Assembly (NCBI GenBank): GCA_910577825.1
Contig: CAJTOK010000004.1
Span: 28,850 to 92,849 of the forward strand
Reading direction: 5' to 3'
DNA: 64,000 nucleotides
Origin: an uncultured Lachnospiraceae bacterium
Lineage (GTDB): Bacteria; Bacillota; Clostridia; Lachnospirales; Lachnospiraceae
Shown: one piece after another, positions 1 through 9,577 of the stretch
Layout of the letters: every line of letters begins with the position of its first letter
Position numbering within the stretch: the stretch's first letter is position 1
Position numbers and translations under genes: made by a program
The notes under the pieces: generated by a model
Database searches by the model: none
Told to the model about the DNA's origin: nothing
The model's input: the letters and a program-made list of their open reading frames with translations, nothing else

Positions 1-2
1 GG

Positions 3-1127
3 GAAAAGGCAGGAAAGGTTGTTGCTTCCCCTCCCAAAGAGGCTTCTTCATGGACTGGCGGGCAGGATATATGGGCACCTGATATTGTTAAAACAGATGG
101 GGAATACAGGCTCTACTGCTCAAATTCAACATGGGGCGTAAGGCAGTCTTGTATTTTCCTTGCAGTTTCAGATAACCCTGAAGGGCCGTTTATCCCACGT
201 GGCTGTGTACTTAAAACCACTAGTAAAATGCCTGTTAATGCTATTGATGCCAATATTGCCACAGACCATAAGACAGGTGATATGTATATGCTGTATGGTT
301 CTTTCTGGGGAGGATGCCATATGCTCCTTCTTGATAAAAAAACAGGGCTTGCCGCAGAAAACGGGATTGGTACATGTGTTGCAAGAAGGCCGGAATGGAT
401 GAGCGCCGCAATAGAAGGCCCGTATATAATATATAACCCTGCTACAGAATACTATTATTTATTTGTATCTTATGGTTCTTTAAAAAGTGATTATAATGTA
501 AGGGTTGCAAGAAGCCGTAATATTACTGGACCATATAAAGATTTTAACGGTGTGGATATGACAGATATATCTGATAATGATAACTCCACAGGACTGCTTA
601 TACACTGTGGTTACAGATGGAATGATGGTACAGCATATATGGCACCAGGGCATAATTCTGTACTCCGTGACACAGATGGTTCATGGTATATTATATACCA
701 TATAAGGGAACATAATTTTACAGGCACGCCTGAGATATCTAAAATGCAGATACGTAAAATGTACTGGACTGGTGATGGATGGCCTGTGCTTGCTGCAGAA
801 CCATATGCAGGTGAAAAAGAACAGGACATACCAGAAAAAGAATTATATGGATTCTATGAAAGAATAACATTAAAACCAGAACTTCCACAGGGCATTACAT
901 GTTCAGTGCCAATGAAGCTTGGTAAAAATGGTTACTATGAATGTTGTTCAATACAGGGCAGATGGAAATACCAGAACCAGAAATTACATATAGAATATGG
1001 AAACCATAAAGAAACAGCACATGTATATACTGCATGGGATTCTGAAAGAAAATGCCCTGCCATTGCCATATCAGGAATATCTTCAGACGGCTTTGCATTT
1101 ATGGCAAAAAAGACCAGGGGCATTTAA
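3..1127 (+). CDS. GH43 family arabinanase-like glycosidase (5' end outside window)
   Basis: The reading frame is open from base 3, so the start codon lies upstream of the window. The visible 374 residues contain the blade motifs of a GH43 five-bladed propeller: QDIWAPDIVK, YRLYCSNSTWG, IDANIATD (probable pKa-modulating Asp) and AAIEGPYIIYNP, whose Glu fits the general acid. GSFWGG and the C-terminal domain after about residue 270 resemble endo-1,5-alpha-arabinanases with their lipocalin-like tail. The expected role is hydrolysis of arabinan or arabino-oligosaccharides. Secretion cannot be judged because the N-terminus is missing. The nearby araB-araA pair on the other strand supports an arabinose theme. 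Its stop codon overlaps the stop of the small minus-strand ORF at 1124. Confidence 0.88.
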   Translation, partial: EKAGKVVASPPKEASSWTGGQDIWAPDIVKTDGEYRLYCSNSTWGVRQSCIFLAVSDNPEGPFIPRGCVLKTTSKMPVNAIDANIATDHKTGDMYMLYGSFWGGCHMLLLDKKTGLAAENGIGTCVARRPEWMSAAIEGPYIIYNPATEYYYLFVSYGSLKSDYNVRVARSRNITGPYKDFNGVDMTDISDNDNSTGLLIHCGYRWNDGTAYMAPGHNSVLRDTDGSWYIIYHIREHNFTGTPEISKMQIRKMYWTGDGWPVLAAEPYAGEKEQDIPEKELYGFYERITLKPELPQGITCSVPMKLGKNGYYECCSIQGRWKYQNQKLHIEYGNHKETAHVYTAWDSERKCPAIAISGISSDGFAFMAKKTRGI

Positions 1128-1285
1128 CATTTTTTACAGCATTTTTTCTTTTTGCATGGGCATATACAGCTTAAAGAATCAAGCATTTTGGAAACCTCAT
1201 CCCATGAGCGTTTCATGCACATTGCTTTGCGGTTTAAAGTAGCATTACACTGTGTATGCCTTATAATAGTTTGTTTAAATCCCAT
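1124..1285 (-). CDS. possible small Cys-rich protein, 53 aa
   Basis: An ATG at 1285 is preceded by GGAG with 8-nt spacing and opens a 53-codon frame. The C-terminus reads SCICPCKKKKCCKKC, giving six Cys in 15 residues, with two more Cys earlier (QCNATL, KAMCMKR). A TATAAT hexamer on the minus strand (1318-1323) lies about 30 bp upstream of the start. It sits tail-to-tail with the GH43 gene, sharing 4 nt around the stops. The spacing suggests a metal-binding or disulfide-rich peptide. I do not recognise the family. The lysine/cysteine end comes from an A/T-rich stretch, so a chance ORF is possible. Confidence 0.4.
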   Translation of the reverse strand: MGFKQTIIRHTQCNATLNRKAMCMKRSWDEVSKMLDSLSCICPCKKKKCCKKC

Positions 1286-1397
1286 ACCAGGTTCTCCATT
1301 TTATATTTACTTAATATATTATATGAAATAAAACAGATTTTGTGCTATAATTATATAGCTGCACATGTGGAAACTTTTAGAAAGGCTGGTATTTAAT

Positions 1398-2156
1398 ATG
1401 AGGTATGTATTAGTTACAGGTGCTACAAGCGGGATTGGCATTGCAATTTCAAGGGTATTTGCACGTAAAGGATATGGGATTGTAATGGTTTCATCTTCCC
1501 AGAAACATCTTATGCAGGCAGAAAGAAATATGGCAAAAAGATTTCCAAAGACAAGCATATATACTATTGAGGAAGATTTAAGCAGGAAAAACTCTGCACA
1601 AAGCTTATATAATAAAGTTAAAGAAATAGGAATTACAATAGACATACTTGTTAATAATGCAGGAAAAGGCCTTATTGGTGCTACTGAAAAGATTAATATA
1701 AATAGTGATGAAGAGCTTCTTTATCTGAATATGGTAACTCCTACAATACTCTGCAAACTGTTTTTAAGAGATATGTATAAAAGAAAACATGGCAGCATTT
1801 TAAATGTTGCATCAACAGCTGCTTTCCAGCCAGGGCCTTATAACTCTACGTATTTTGCAAGCAAAGCGTATTTATACAGTTACAGCAGGGCAATAAGGCA
1901 TGAAGCTGCAAAACATGGTGTCCATGTATGCACCCTTTGTCCTGGTACAACTGATACAAAGTTTTTTGAAAAAGAAGGCATTAAAACACCTGCATGGGCG
2001 ATGTCTGCTGTAAAGGTAGCAGAATATGCAGCAGACGGGCTCTGTAAAAATAAACCAGTTATTATTCCAGGAAAAACTAATAAGCTTTTCAGTATAATAC
2101 CATCCGAAATAAAACTTATTGCAATTTCACTGTTAAAAAAACCACAGACAAAGTAA
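1398..2156 (+). CDS. SDR family NAD(P)-dependent oxidoreductase
   Basis: This is a 252-residue classical short-chain dehydrogenase. The Rossmann glycine motif TGATSGIGIA is near residue 7, VNNAGKG is near 85, the catalytic Ser lies in NVASTAAF, and YFASK supplies the catalytic Tyr and Lys. Following PGTTDTKFF is typical of the nucleotide-binding loop. The sequence resembles DltE/YqjQ-like reductases of unknown substrate. The start was placed at ATG 1398 because AGAAAGG lies 12 nt upstream; an in-frame ATG at 1365 has no clear ribosome site. The stop codon is inside the bidirectional hairpin at 2155-2187. It is probably monocistronic. Confidence 0.88.
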   Translation: MRYVLVTGATSGIGIAISRVFARKGYGIVMVSSSQKHLMQAERNMAKRFPKTSIYTIEEDLSRKNSAQSLYNKVKEIGITIDILVNNAGKGLIGATEKININSDEELLYLNMVTPTILCKLFLRDMYKRKHGSILNVASTAAFQPGPYNSTYFASKAYLYSYSRAIRHEAAKHGVHVCTLCPGTTDTKFFEKEGIKTPAWAMSAVKVAEYAADGLCKNKPVIIPGKTNKLFSIIPSEIKLIAISLLKKPQTK

Positions 2157-2187
2157 AAGCGGCACTGCCAGATGCAGTACCACTTTT
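2155..2187. terminator. bidirectional Rho-independent terminator
   Basis: Fourteen base pairs (2155-2168 with 2174-2187, including G.U pairs on RNA) are flanked by A and T runs. It overlaps the stop codon of the SDR gene and lies just downstream of the minus-strand tRNA-Lys, so it can end both transcripts. Confidence 0.8.
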
Positions 2188-2206
2188 ATTCCTGTTATAA
2201 TATTAA

Positions 2207-2279
2207 TGCGCCTCCAGGGGTTCGAACCCTGGACACCCTGATTAAGAGTCAGGTGCTCTGCCAGCTGAGCTAGAAGCGC
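2207..2279 (-). tRNA. tRNA-Lys (anticodon CTT)
   Basis: The 73-nt minus-strand sequence folds as a complete cloverleaf. The acceptor stem is GCGCTTC/GAGGCGC, the D arm starts TAGCTCAG, the anticodon stem CCTGA/TCAGG encloses CTCTTAA (anticodon CTT), and the T arm is CAGGG-TTCGAAC-CCCTG, with A73. CCA is not encoded. An identical copy lies at 52850-52922. Confidence 0.97.
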
Positions 2280-2340
2280 TAACAGGACTACTATATCATA
2301 TATACGTAAAATATGCAAGTATTTTTTCATTATTTTTACA

Positions 2341-5286
2341 CTAATTACGGCTTCCGCATTTCGGGCATATATTTCCTGATTTAAACACATGGCCACATCT
2401 GTAACAGCATATTGCTGCATGTTTCTTTTGTGCCAGGTATTCTACACTTCTTGATTTAGGTTTTGCTTTTAAATATTCCACAAATTCATCCAGCACTTGT
2501 GCCAGGCTCTCCTGGTCTTTGCCTTTAAACGGGCATGGCAGCTTTACCTTGCGTTTTGTCTGGCTGTTTACAAATACTGCCTTGCCGGCCTTCCCGTTTT
2601 CAAGTGAAATATTATCAATATCCATAACATCTAATGTTCCAGATTTTATAACACCTTTATAAAAAATATGGTCTGGTGAAATTATAAAACCTTCTTTTCC
2701 ATTATTAAAAAGTGATGAATCACAGATTATAACCGGATATTCATATTTTCCAAGTAAAACTGCGTATTTGCTTATAGCTTTCCTTATAAGAAATGATTCT
2801 TCGTCTTTATTATCACCATTAAGCATTTTCCTTGCATCATAATAGTGTATCCTTGAAAGGTTCTCTATCCTGCCTTCAAGGTTTCTCTGGATTTTCTCTA
2901 CAAGCTGTTCACTTTCCTCTGTTTTCATACGTGTAAGTTTTTTATCTATAAGTTCTGTCATTTCTTTTTTTAGTTCTGGAAGAATATCTGCCTCTTCTAT
3001 TTCTTTCATTGCACGTATACCTTCTTCCACATCCAGTGCAGACATATTTGGAACTATTCTTCTTACTGTTTCCATGTCAATATCTTTTACACGCTGGTAT
3101 ATTTCATCACTATATTCTTTAAGCACACCTGTTTCAAAGTCCTTGTTCTTTATATCTTCAAGCACCTTTAAAAGGCTGCGCCTGTCATTTCCCGCCCTTT
3201 TTGCCATTGTGGAAAGTTCTTCCCGTTCTGCATTCTGTATATATTTGTCAATTATCTCTTCATACCTGCCGGTATCAATATCTTTATATGACTGGATACG
3301 CTCTTTAACCCTTTTGTATCTTTCCCTGCTGTCACCCTGTGGAAGATGTGATATAAGATAATCAAGTTCTTTTTTGCCAGCCTTCCCAAGCATTTCATTT
3401 AACTGTCTGGTAAACTCCTCTTTATCCTCATCACTTAAACTGCTGTTCTCTACTTCATCAAGAAGCCTTAGTGTATCCTGGTACTTTCTGGCTGCTGATA
3501 TTTTCTTTATTGCCTCTTCCCTGCTTGAAATGCTTCCTCTTGTATATGTTGTTTCTTTCTCTTCCGTAATATCTTGTATATTATCTTTACTATTTTCAAT
3601 ATCCTGCTGGTCTTCATCTCTATCAATACTGCTTATAGCATCCTCACTAACTGGTTCTTCTATATTACTGCTTTCTTCAAAATTATCCCCTGTTTCCCCG
3701 GCTGTATTTTTCTGGTTTTTTTTCTTATTAAATAAAGATTTTGCTTTCCCGGTTCTTCTGGTATTTTTACCATTGTTGCCTTGTACCTGCTGGTATTCTT
3801 CTGCTTCTGTTTTATCTGTAATGTATCCATTGTTGTCCCTGCTTTCTGTTTTATCTATTGTTTTATTTATTATTTTATCTTCTGTTTTGCTTTCTGTTTT
3901 GTCTTCACCAGCATAAATACTTTCTTCTGCATCTGGTATATCATCTGGTGGTATTTCCCCGCCTCCCATATATTTCTTGATAATATCTTCCATAATACTA
4001 TTATCTTCTGTATCATTTTCTTCTGTTTCCATATTATCTGCAGCAGCATTGCCTGGTTCTTCTTCATCTTCAATACTGCTGTAATCCACCCTGTGCCTTT
4101 CTATGCCGCCAGCAACACCATCTTCACCTATTTTGCCTGATTTTAGCCCTTTCCTGAAAGCTGTGTATGGGTCAAGCTGCTCATCCATACGGAATTTTAG
4201 TTCCTGTTTTATATATTCCAGAAACCTTTTTACCTCACTTTCACGGTAAAACCCTTCATCTATCTCACCAAGCAGCCTTTCAAGCTCAGTAATTGAAAGC
4301 CGGCTGATATGGCGGCAGATTTTAGCAAGGCTTTTACTTCCATTATGTACCTTGCTGGCATATTCATGTTCATACATATTGGTATTGCTATTGCTGTTTT
4401 TGCCGCCATTCCTGCCAATAAGCTGCCTGTAATCTTCTGCTGCCTTTACATCCTTATCGAAATCAAGGATATATTCATCACCCTCTGATAAAAGTTTTCC
4501 AGGCCTTGGGGTATAAAAAATACTGCAGGCAGGGCACATATATACCCTTGCTGCATACACCCTGCCTTCTTCTGTATCTATTGTAATCTCCTTGCCATCA
4601 GGATAAACTGACATATGGAGATGTCCGCCGCATCCAGGGCATTTATATGGTGATATATAAAAATTACTGCCAAGCCTTTCCTTGCCATGTATATCATTAT
4701 CCAAATCCTGTTTCTTAAAACCTGCTGCCGTCATCTTCCATTTCATGTCATGCCATAAACCTTGAGGGTATTCTTCTTCATCTTCACCATCCATACCCTC
4801 TTCTGCAGCCTTTTCTTCTGCTTTTATCTTATTAACCGCTGACATTATAACATCTTCAAAAACCACACTTTTCCCGCCACATGTAAATTTTATCCCGTTT
4901 CTTGAATAATAGGCTTCTGCCCCTGCATCTTTTAAAATCTGTTTAAGCAGTAAATCTATTTTCTCATAAGTATGTTCAACCCTTATTCCCTGTATTGCCC
5001 CCCATTTGCCGAAAATATAAAGGAGCAGGTTAAATATATTCTTTATCATCTGCCGGCCTTCTGTTTCAAATATATCCGCCGGCATTGCAGGAATATCAAT
5101 TATATTGGCATATACCTTTTTTAATTCAAAATCAAATATAAGTGAATTAATGCTGCCTGGAAGTATTATTGTATTATTTTCTGCCAGAATACAGCCATTC
5201 CATTCCACATCTGCTTTTGATGCGTAAATAAGTTTTTTATATGTATTTTCAAGCCCTGCATCTGCTTTAAGCCATACCATGGCCAT
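2341..5286 (-). CDS. large zinc-ribbon protein of unknown function
   Basis: A 981-residue protein if started at ATG 5286, which has AGGGGGTG just upstream; the frame extends to 5361 but would then overlap the preceding gene. Visible parts: an N-terminal alpha/beta region of about 180 residues; a CPGCGG...CPAC zinc ribbon (about 225-270); a helical segment; an acidic, Asp/Lys/Thr/Glu-rich low-complexity linker (about 400-600) with repeated DKTE-like units; a long helical, charged region (about 610-820); a beta-rich PH-like segment; and a terminal zinc ribbon CYRCGH...CPKCG. No signal peptide or membrane segment is seen. The layout suggests a scaffold or nucleic-acid/protein-binding role, but I cannot name one. 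It follows the HAD gene closely (28 nt). Confidence 0.75.
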   Translation of the reverse strand: MAMVWLKADAGLENTYKKLIYASKADVEWNGCILAENNTIILPGSINSLIFDFELKKVYANIIDIPAMPADIFETEGRQMIKNIFNLLLYIFGKWGAIQGIRVEHTYEKIDLLLKQILKDAGAEAYYSRNGIKFTCGGKSVVFEDVIMSAVNKIKAEEKAAEEGMDGEDEEEYPQGLWHDMKWKMTAAGFKKQDLDNDIHGKERLGSNFYISPYKCPGCGGHLHMSVYPDGKEITIDTEEGRVYAARVYMCPACSIFYTPRPGKLLSEGDEYILDFDKDVKAAEDYRQLIGRNGGKNSNSNTNMYEHEYASKVHNGSKSLAKICRHISRLSITELERLLGEIDEGFYRESEVKRFLEYIKQELKFRMDEQLDPYTAFRKGLKSGKIGEDGVAGGIERHRVDYSSIEDEEEPGNAAADNMETEENDTEDNSIMEDIIKKYMGGGEIPPDDIPDAEESIYAGEDKTESKTEDKIINKTIDKTESRDNNGYITDKTEAEEYQQVQGNNGKNTRRTGKAKSLFNKKKNQKNTAGETGDNFEESSNIEEPVSEDAISSIDRDEDQQDIENSKDNIQDITEEKETTYTRGSISSREEAIKKISAARKYQDTLRLLDEVENSSLSDEDKEEFTRQLNEMLGKAGKKELDYLISHLPQGDSRERYKRVKERIQSYKDIDTGRYEEIIDKYIQNAEREELSTMAKRAGNDRRSLLKVLEDIKNKDFETGVLKEYSDEIYQRVKDIDMETVRRIVPNMSALDVEEGIRAMKEIEEADILPELKKEMTELIDKKLTRMKTEESEQLVEKIQRNLEGRIENLSRIHYYDARKMLNGDNKDEESFLIRKAISKYAVLLGKYEYPVIICDSSLFNNGKEGFIISPDHIFYKGVIKSGTLDVMDIDNISLENGKAGKAVFVNSQTKRKVKLPCPFKGKDQESLAQVLDEFVEYLKAKPKSRSVEYLAQKKHAAICCYRCGHVFKSGNICPKCGSRN

Positions 5287-5314
5287 ACACCCCCTGTTAT
5301 ATATACTCCAGACT

Positions 5315-6121
5315 TTAGGATAACATATCTTCCAGCTCTCTTGCAAGCCCGCTTTCATCATTGCTGTATTTTGTTACAATGTCTGCTGCCTGCTTTGCAT
5401 CTTCTGTGCCATTACACATACATACCCCTGTGCCACATTCCTTTAACATCTCTATATCATTAGTAGTATCCCCAAAGGCTGCTGCTTCACTGATATCATA
5501 GCCATACTTCCCACAATAATATTTTATGCCATATACCTTAGACAATTCAGGATGGACAAATTCAAACATATCTGCCTGTGATTTAAAAGCCCTGTATTTA
5601 TCTGATTTATGCTCCTCATAAAAAGATTCTACCTGTTTCATTTTCTCTGGAGGAGTGCTAAGCACAAGTTTGCTCTGTGGGGTTTTTATCTCCTCTTTAA
5701 GATTGCACAGCACAATTCCTAAGTGGTTATTCCTTGCTGCCCTTTCTATTGTACTGTCACTTCTGTAGGCGTAACAGTCCTCTCCCTGGTAAACATACGG
5801 GTTTAGGCCAAAAGGTTTATATAAGGTGGTTATTTCATCTATAACAGCTGGTTCAAGCTGGTAGAAGCATTTTTCCTGGCCATCCCTGGCATCATATAGC
5901 TCCGCACCATTTGAACCTGTCATAAAACTAACAATATCCTCTATGCCAAGTGCATGGACAGTCTTTTTTAAACCTGTAATTGGCCGCCCGGAAGCAATTC
6001 CAAGCCTGTACCCGTCCGCACAAAGCTTTTCTAATAAATTTTTTGTATAACTGTCTACTATTTTCTCTGAATTAAGCAAAGTACCATCCATATCCATAAT
6101 TATTAATTTAATGTTTCCCAT
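5315..6121 (-). CDS. Cof-type HAD-IIB family hydrolase
   Basis: A 268-residue phosphatase of the haloacid dehalogenase superfamily. Motif I MDMDGTLLNSE carries the nucleophile and acid/base Asp. Motif II is ASGRP. The late motif AAFGDTTNDIEMLKECG gives the Mg-binding Asp pair, and the lid between them is of the Cof (C2b) type. Such enzymes dephosphorylate sugar phosphates, FMN or similar small molecules; the substrate cannot be read from the sequence. It lies downstream of araB but is separated from it by a terminator, so it probably has its own promoter. The zinc-ribbon gene follows after 28 nt and is likely co-transcribed. Confidence 0.9.
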   Translation of the reverse strand: MGNIKLIIMDMDGTLLNSEKIVDSYTKNLLEKLCADGYRLGIASGRPITGLKKTVHALGIEDIVSFMTGSNGAELYDARDGQEKCFYQLEPAVIDEITTLYKPFGLNPYVYQGEDCYAYRSDSTIERAARNNHLGIVLCNLKEEIKTPQSKLVLSTPPEKMKQVESFYEEHKSDKYRAFKSQADMFEFVHPELSKVYGIKYYCGKYGYDISEAAAFGDTTNDIEMLKECGTGVCMCNGTEDAKQAADIVTKYSNDESGLARELEDMLS

Positions 6122-6221
6122 ATTATCCCCCTTGCCGTATATATTATATATAATACTGTAACTATTCTACACCATTTTATATAATCTATCCATGCAAATT
6201 TTTAAAAACACACTGCAAGCC

Positions 6222-6256
6222 AAAAAGGATATGCACCCATGCCAGGTACATATCCT
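6222..6256 (-). terminator. terminator of the araA-araB operon
   Basis: On the minus strand an AGGATATG...CATATCCT stem with an additional inner ACC/GGGT pairing is followed by TTTTT. It lies 27 nt after the araB stop. Confidence 0.8.
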
Positions 6257-6282
6257 CTATTAATTAATGCCAGTTAAAAATT

Positions 6283-7866
6283 TTACAGGTTTTCAACAGC
6301 GGCACGTTCTATTGCAAGCCCTCTGCTGTATTTCTTAATAAAGTCATCAAATCCTTTTACATCAGCAGGGGCAGGCTGTTCTACTGAACCTGTAGTCCCT
6401 GCAAATACATTTGCCTTAAGGTAATCTTCAAGGGACTCACCATCTTTCTTATTATTCATATAAGATGCAAGTATAGCCATTCCCCATGCGCCGCCTTCAC
6501 TTGCTGTATCCATTACAGATACAGGTGCGTTCATTGCAGCTGCAAGAATCTTCTGGCATACGCCTTTTGTTGTAAATAACCCGCCATGCCCGAATATTGA
6601 GTCAATTTTAACATCTTCTTCTTTAAGAAGTATATCAAGCCCTGTCTTTAGTGCACCAAATGCTGTATAAAGTGTAACCTTCATAAAGTTAGCAAGATTG
6701 AAATTGCTGTTTACTTCCCTTGCAAATAATGGCCTTCCTTCTTCAAAGCCTGTTACATGCTCGCCTGAGAAATAATTGTATGCAAGAAGCCCGCCGCCGT
6801 CTTTATCGCCTTCTTCTGATTTTCTGTAAAGGATTTCATAAATATCCCCTTTATCAATTTTAAATCCGCACACATCTGCAAATTCCTTAAAAATATTTAT
6901 CCATGCGTTGATATCAGAAGAACAGTTATTACAGTGCACCATTGCTACTGCATCACCTGCAGGTGTAGTAACAAGGTCTATCTCACGGTGTACATTTTTA
7001 AGAGGTTTTTCAAGGACTATCATTGCAAATACAGATGTACCAGCTGATACGTTACCTGTACGTACTGCAACACTGTTTGTAGCAACCATTCCTGTACCTG
7101 CATCACCCTCTGGCGGGCAAAGTGGTATGCCTCCTTTAAGCTTTCCTGAAACATCAAGGCGCTTTGCACCTTCATCTGTAAGGACGCCTGCTTTTTCACC
7201 TGCTGTAAGCACCCCTGGTATAATATCCTCCAGTTTCCATGCAAACCCCTTATCTGCAATTATATTATTAAATTTTGCTGTCATTTCTGCATTAAACTGC
7301 CTTGTAGCGGAATCTACAGGGAACATTCCCGATGCCTCGCCTACACCAAGCACTTTCTCACCTGTCAGCTGCCAGTGTATATATCCTGCCAGTGTTGTAA
7401 AATATGCAATGTCCTTTACATGCTCTTCACCATTTAAAATTGCCTGGTAAAGATGTGCAATGCTCCAGCGCTGTGGTATATTAAAACCAAATAATTCCGT
7501 AAGCTTGTCTGATGCTTCCTCTGTTATGGTATTTCTCCATGTACGGAAAGGCACAAGAAGGTTATTATCCTTGTCAAATGCCATATACCCGTGCATCATT
7601 GCACTAAAGCCTATTGAACCTACTGTTTCAATATCCACCCCGTGCTTTTCTTTAACATCTTTTGCAAGGCTTGCATAACAGTCCTGTAATCCTCCCCAGA
7701 TATCATCAAGGCTGTATGTCCATACACCATTCTCATATTTGTTCTCCCAAGAATGGCCGCCAGTGCCTATAAGGTTATTCTGGCCATCAACAAGGACTGC
7801 CTTAATCCTTGTTGAACCAAATTCAATTCCAAGTGCTGTCCTGCCGTTAATAATAGCGTCTTTCAT
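6283..7866 (-). CDS. araB: FGGY-family carbohydrate kinase, probable L-ribulokinase
   Basis: A 527-residue FGGY kinase. The N-terminal ATP-binding motif is ALGIEFGSTRIKAVLVDG and a C-terminal motif is IFGHGGLFTTKG. It should phosphorylate L-ribulose to L-ribulose 5-phosphate. The assignment rests on its position 38 nt downstream of araA, since FGGY kinases are hard to separate by substrate. The start was set at ATG 7866, where GGAGGG sits 5 nt upstream; a longer frame from 7893 lacks a ribosome site. No araD epimerase is seen in the window, so the pathway must be completed elsewhere. A clear terminator follows. Confidence 0.88.
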   Translation of the reverse strand: MKDAIINGRTALGIEFGSTRIKAVLVDGQNNLIGTGGHSWENKYENGVWTYSLDDIWGGLQDCYASLAKDVKEKHGVDIETVGSIGFSAMMHGYMAFDKDNNLLVPFRTWRNTITEEASDKLTELFGFNIPQRWSIAHLYQAILNGEEHVKDIAYFTTLAGYIHWQLTGEKVLGVGEASGMFPVDSATRQFNAEMTAKFNNIIADKGFAWKLEDIIPGVLTAGEKAGVLTDEGAKRLDVSGKLKGGIPLCPPEGDAGTGMVATNSVAVRTGNVSAGTSVFAMIVLEKPLKNVHREIDLVTTPAGDAVAMVHCNNCSSDINAWINIFKEFADVCGFKIDKGDIYEILYRKSEEGDKDGGGLLAYNYFSGEHVTGFEEGRPLFAREVNSNFNLANFMKVTLYTAFGALKTGLDILLKEEDVKIDSIFGHGGLFTTKGVCQKILAAAMNAPVSVMDTASEGGAWGMAILASYMNNKKDGESLEDYLKANVFAGTTGSVEQPAPADVKGFDDFIKKYSRGLAIERAAVENL

Positions 7867-7904
7867 CTTACCCTCCATTCTGCGTGTATACACACATTAT
7901 ATAT

Positions 7905-9401
7905 TTATCTGTAAACAATATCCCCAAGCATAAGGTCACGCTTAAATCCAGATATTGTTATATCCTTATTAATTACTACTGCTTCAATCCCCATCATTGC
8001 TGCCCAGTCACACATCTGCTCTGCTGTAAGGTCATATGTAAATGCCGTATGGTGTGCACCGCCTGCAAGTATCCATGCCTCTGCACCCGTATAAAGGTCT
8101 GGTTCAGGTGTCCAGAAGTTTGTAGCTGTAGGCAGCTTTGGCATAGGCTTCTCTGTCTGGCGGCAGTTTACTTCATTAATTATAAGGCGGAAACGGTTTC
8201 CAAGGTCAATAAGTGATGTTGCAATACCATGCCCGTCCTTTGATGTAAATACAAGCCTTGCCGGGTCTTCCCTGTCCCCCATTGAAAGCGGCTGGCATTT
8301 AATCTGTATAGGGCTTCCTGCAATGGAAGGACATATTTCAAGCATATGTGCCTCAAGAATGCCCTCTTTTCCAGGAACCATATTGTATGTATAATCTTCA
8401 AGCATTGATGTTCCTTTTGCATCTTTCATGCCTGCTGTCATAATCTTCATAAGGCGTACCATTGCAGCAACTTTCCAGTCACCTTCAGCGCCAAAGCCAT
8501 ATCCCTTTTCCATAAGCCTCTGTATAGCAAGCCCTGGAAGCTGCTTTAAACCGCCAAGGTCACCAAAGTGGGTAACTATTGCATGGTAGTTCTTTTCTTT
8601 TAAGAAACGCTCAAAACCAATTTCAATCTGTGCCTGTACAGCAACATGCTTTTTAAATTCATCCGGGGTCCTTCCCTCAAGAAGTATTTCATATTTACCA
8701 TAATATTCATCAACAAGTGCATTGGTATCTGCTTCAGATACAGCATCAACACATGCTGCAATTTCATTTACAGGATATGCGTCAATCTCCCAGCCAAATT
8801 TAAGCTGTGCCTCAACCTTGTCACCTTCTGTAACTGCAACGTTCCTCATATTGTCAGCAACACGCATTACCCTTATATGGCTGCTCTCAATAATGCCTAT
8901 AGCTGTACGCATCCATGAACCAATGCGCTCCTGTACATTTGCATCACTCCAGTGCCCTGCTATTACTTTGCGCTCAATGCCCATACGTGTAACCATATGG
9001 CCGTATTCCCTGTCACCATGTGCCGCCTGGTTCTCGTTCATAAAATCCATATCAATGGTATCATATGGTATCTCCCGGTTAAACTGTGTATGTAAATGAA
9101 GTAAAGGCTTTCTGTATTCCTGCAGTCCAATTATCCATGACTTTGCAGGCGAAAATGTGTGCATCCATGTAATAACACCTGCACATTCATCATCCATATT
9201 AGCCTCATTAAATGTCTTTCTTATAAGTTCATTTGTAATAAGAGTTGGTTTCCATATAACTTCAAATGGAAGATTACCTGATTCATTTAAAGCAGTAACA
9301 ATTTTCTTTGAATGTTCCGCTACATTTGCAAGACACTCATCACCATATAAATCCTGTGAACCTGTGCAAAACCAAAACTTATAATTTTTCTGTAAATCCA
9401 T
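7905..9401 (-). CDS. araA: L-arabinose isomerase
   Basis: A 498-residue protein matching AraA in length and motifs: WFCTGSQDLYG at the N-terminus, CAGVITWMHTFSPAK, LHLHTQFN, GDLGGLKQLPG, the metal-binding Glu in GFGAEGDWKVAAM, and a C-terminal GGAHHTAF. It converts L-arabinose to L-ribulose in the cytoplasm. GGAGGAG precedes the ATG. It is the first gene of the araA-araB operon. The 124 nt upstream are A/T-rich; I see no clear AraR-type operator there. Confidence 0.97.
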   Translation of the reverse strand: MDLQKNYKFWFCTGSQDLYGDECLANVAEHSKKIVTALNESGNLPFEVIWKPTLITNELIRKTFNEANMDDECAGVITWMHTFSPAKSWIIGLQEYRKPLLHLHTQFNREIPYDTIDMDFMNENQAAHGDREYGHMVTRMGIERKVIAGHWSDANVQERIGSWMRTAIGIIESSHIRVMRVADNMRNVAVTEGDKVEAQLKFGWEIDAYPVNEIAACVDAVSEADTNALVDEYYGKYEILLEGRTPDEFKKHVAVQAQIEIGFERFLKEKNYHAIVTHFGDLGGLKQLPGLAIQRLMEKGYGFGAEGDWKVAAMVRLMKIMTAGMKDAKGTSMLEDYTYNMVPGKEGILEAHMLEICPSIAGSPIQIKCQPLSMGDREDPARLVFTSKDGHGIATSLIDLGNRFRLIINEVNCRQTEKPMPKLPTATNFWTPEPDLYTGAEAWILAGGAHHTAFTYDLTAEQMCDWAAMMGIEAVVINKDITISGFKRDLMLGDIVYR

Positions 9402-9516
9402 ACTTCTCCTCCAATCCTCATTTAATAATCAAAATCCTTTTGTGCCTAAATACTACTAATATAAACTTACCACATTTGGGGCTGGATGTATACACTTTTT
9501 TCTAAAATAATTTTAA

Positions 9517-9554
9517 TAAAAATTTAAAAGGGCAGTGTTTATACACCTGCCCTT
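9517..9554 (-). terminator. terminator of purC
   Basis: AAGGGCAG...CTGCCCTT stem read on the minus strand, followed by TTTTAAATTTTT, 24 nt after the purC stop. The stem also has A residues on its other side, so weak termination in the plus direction is possible. Confidence 0.75.
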
Positions 9555-9577
9555 GCAAGACCCTGCCGGGTATTTAA

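Noticed and set aside
3374..3916. 180-codon plus-strand ORF, Ser/Leu-rich
   Set aside because: Antisense to the acidic linker of the zinc-ribbon gene; low-complexity mirror with no ribosome site.
9402..9516. AraR-type operator before araA
   Set aside because: No palindrome resembling the ATTTGTACGTACAAAT class was visible.
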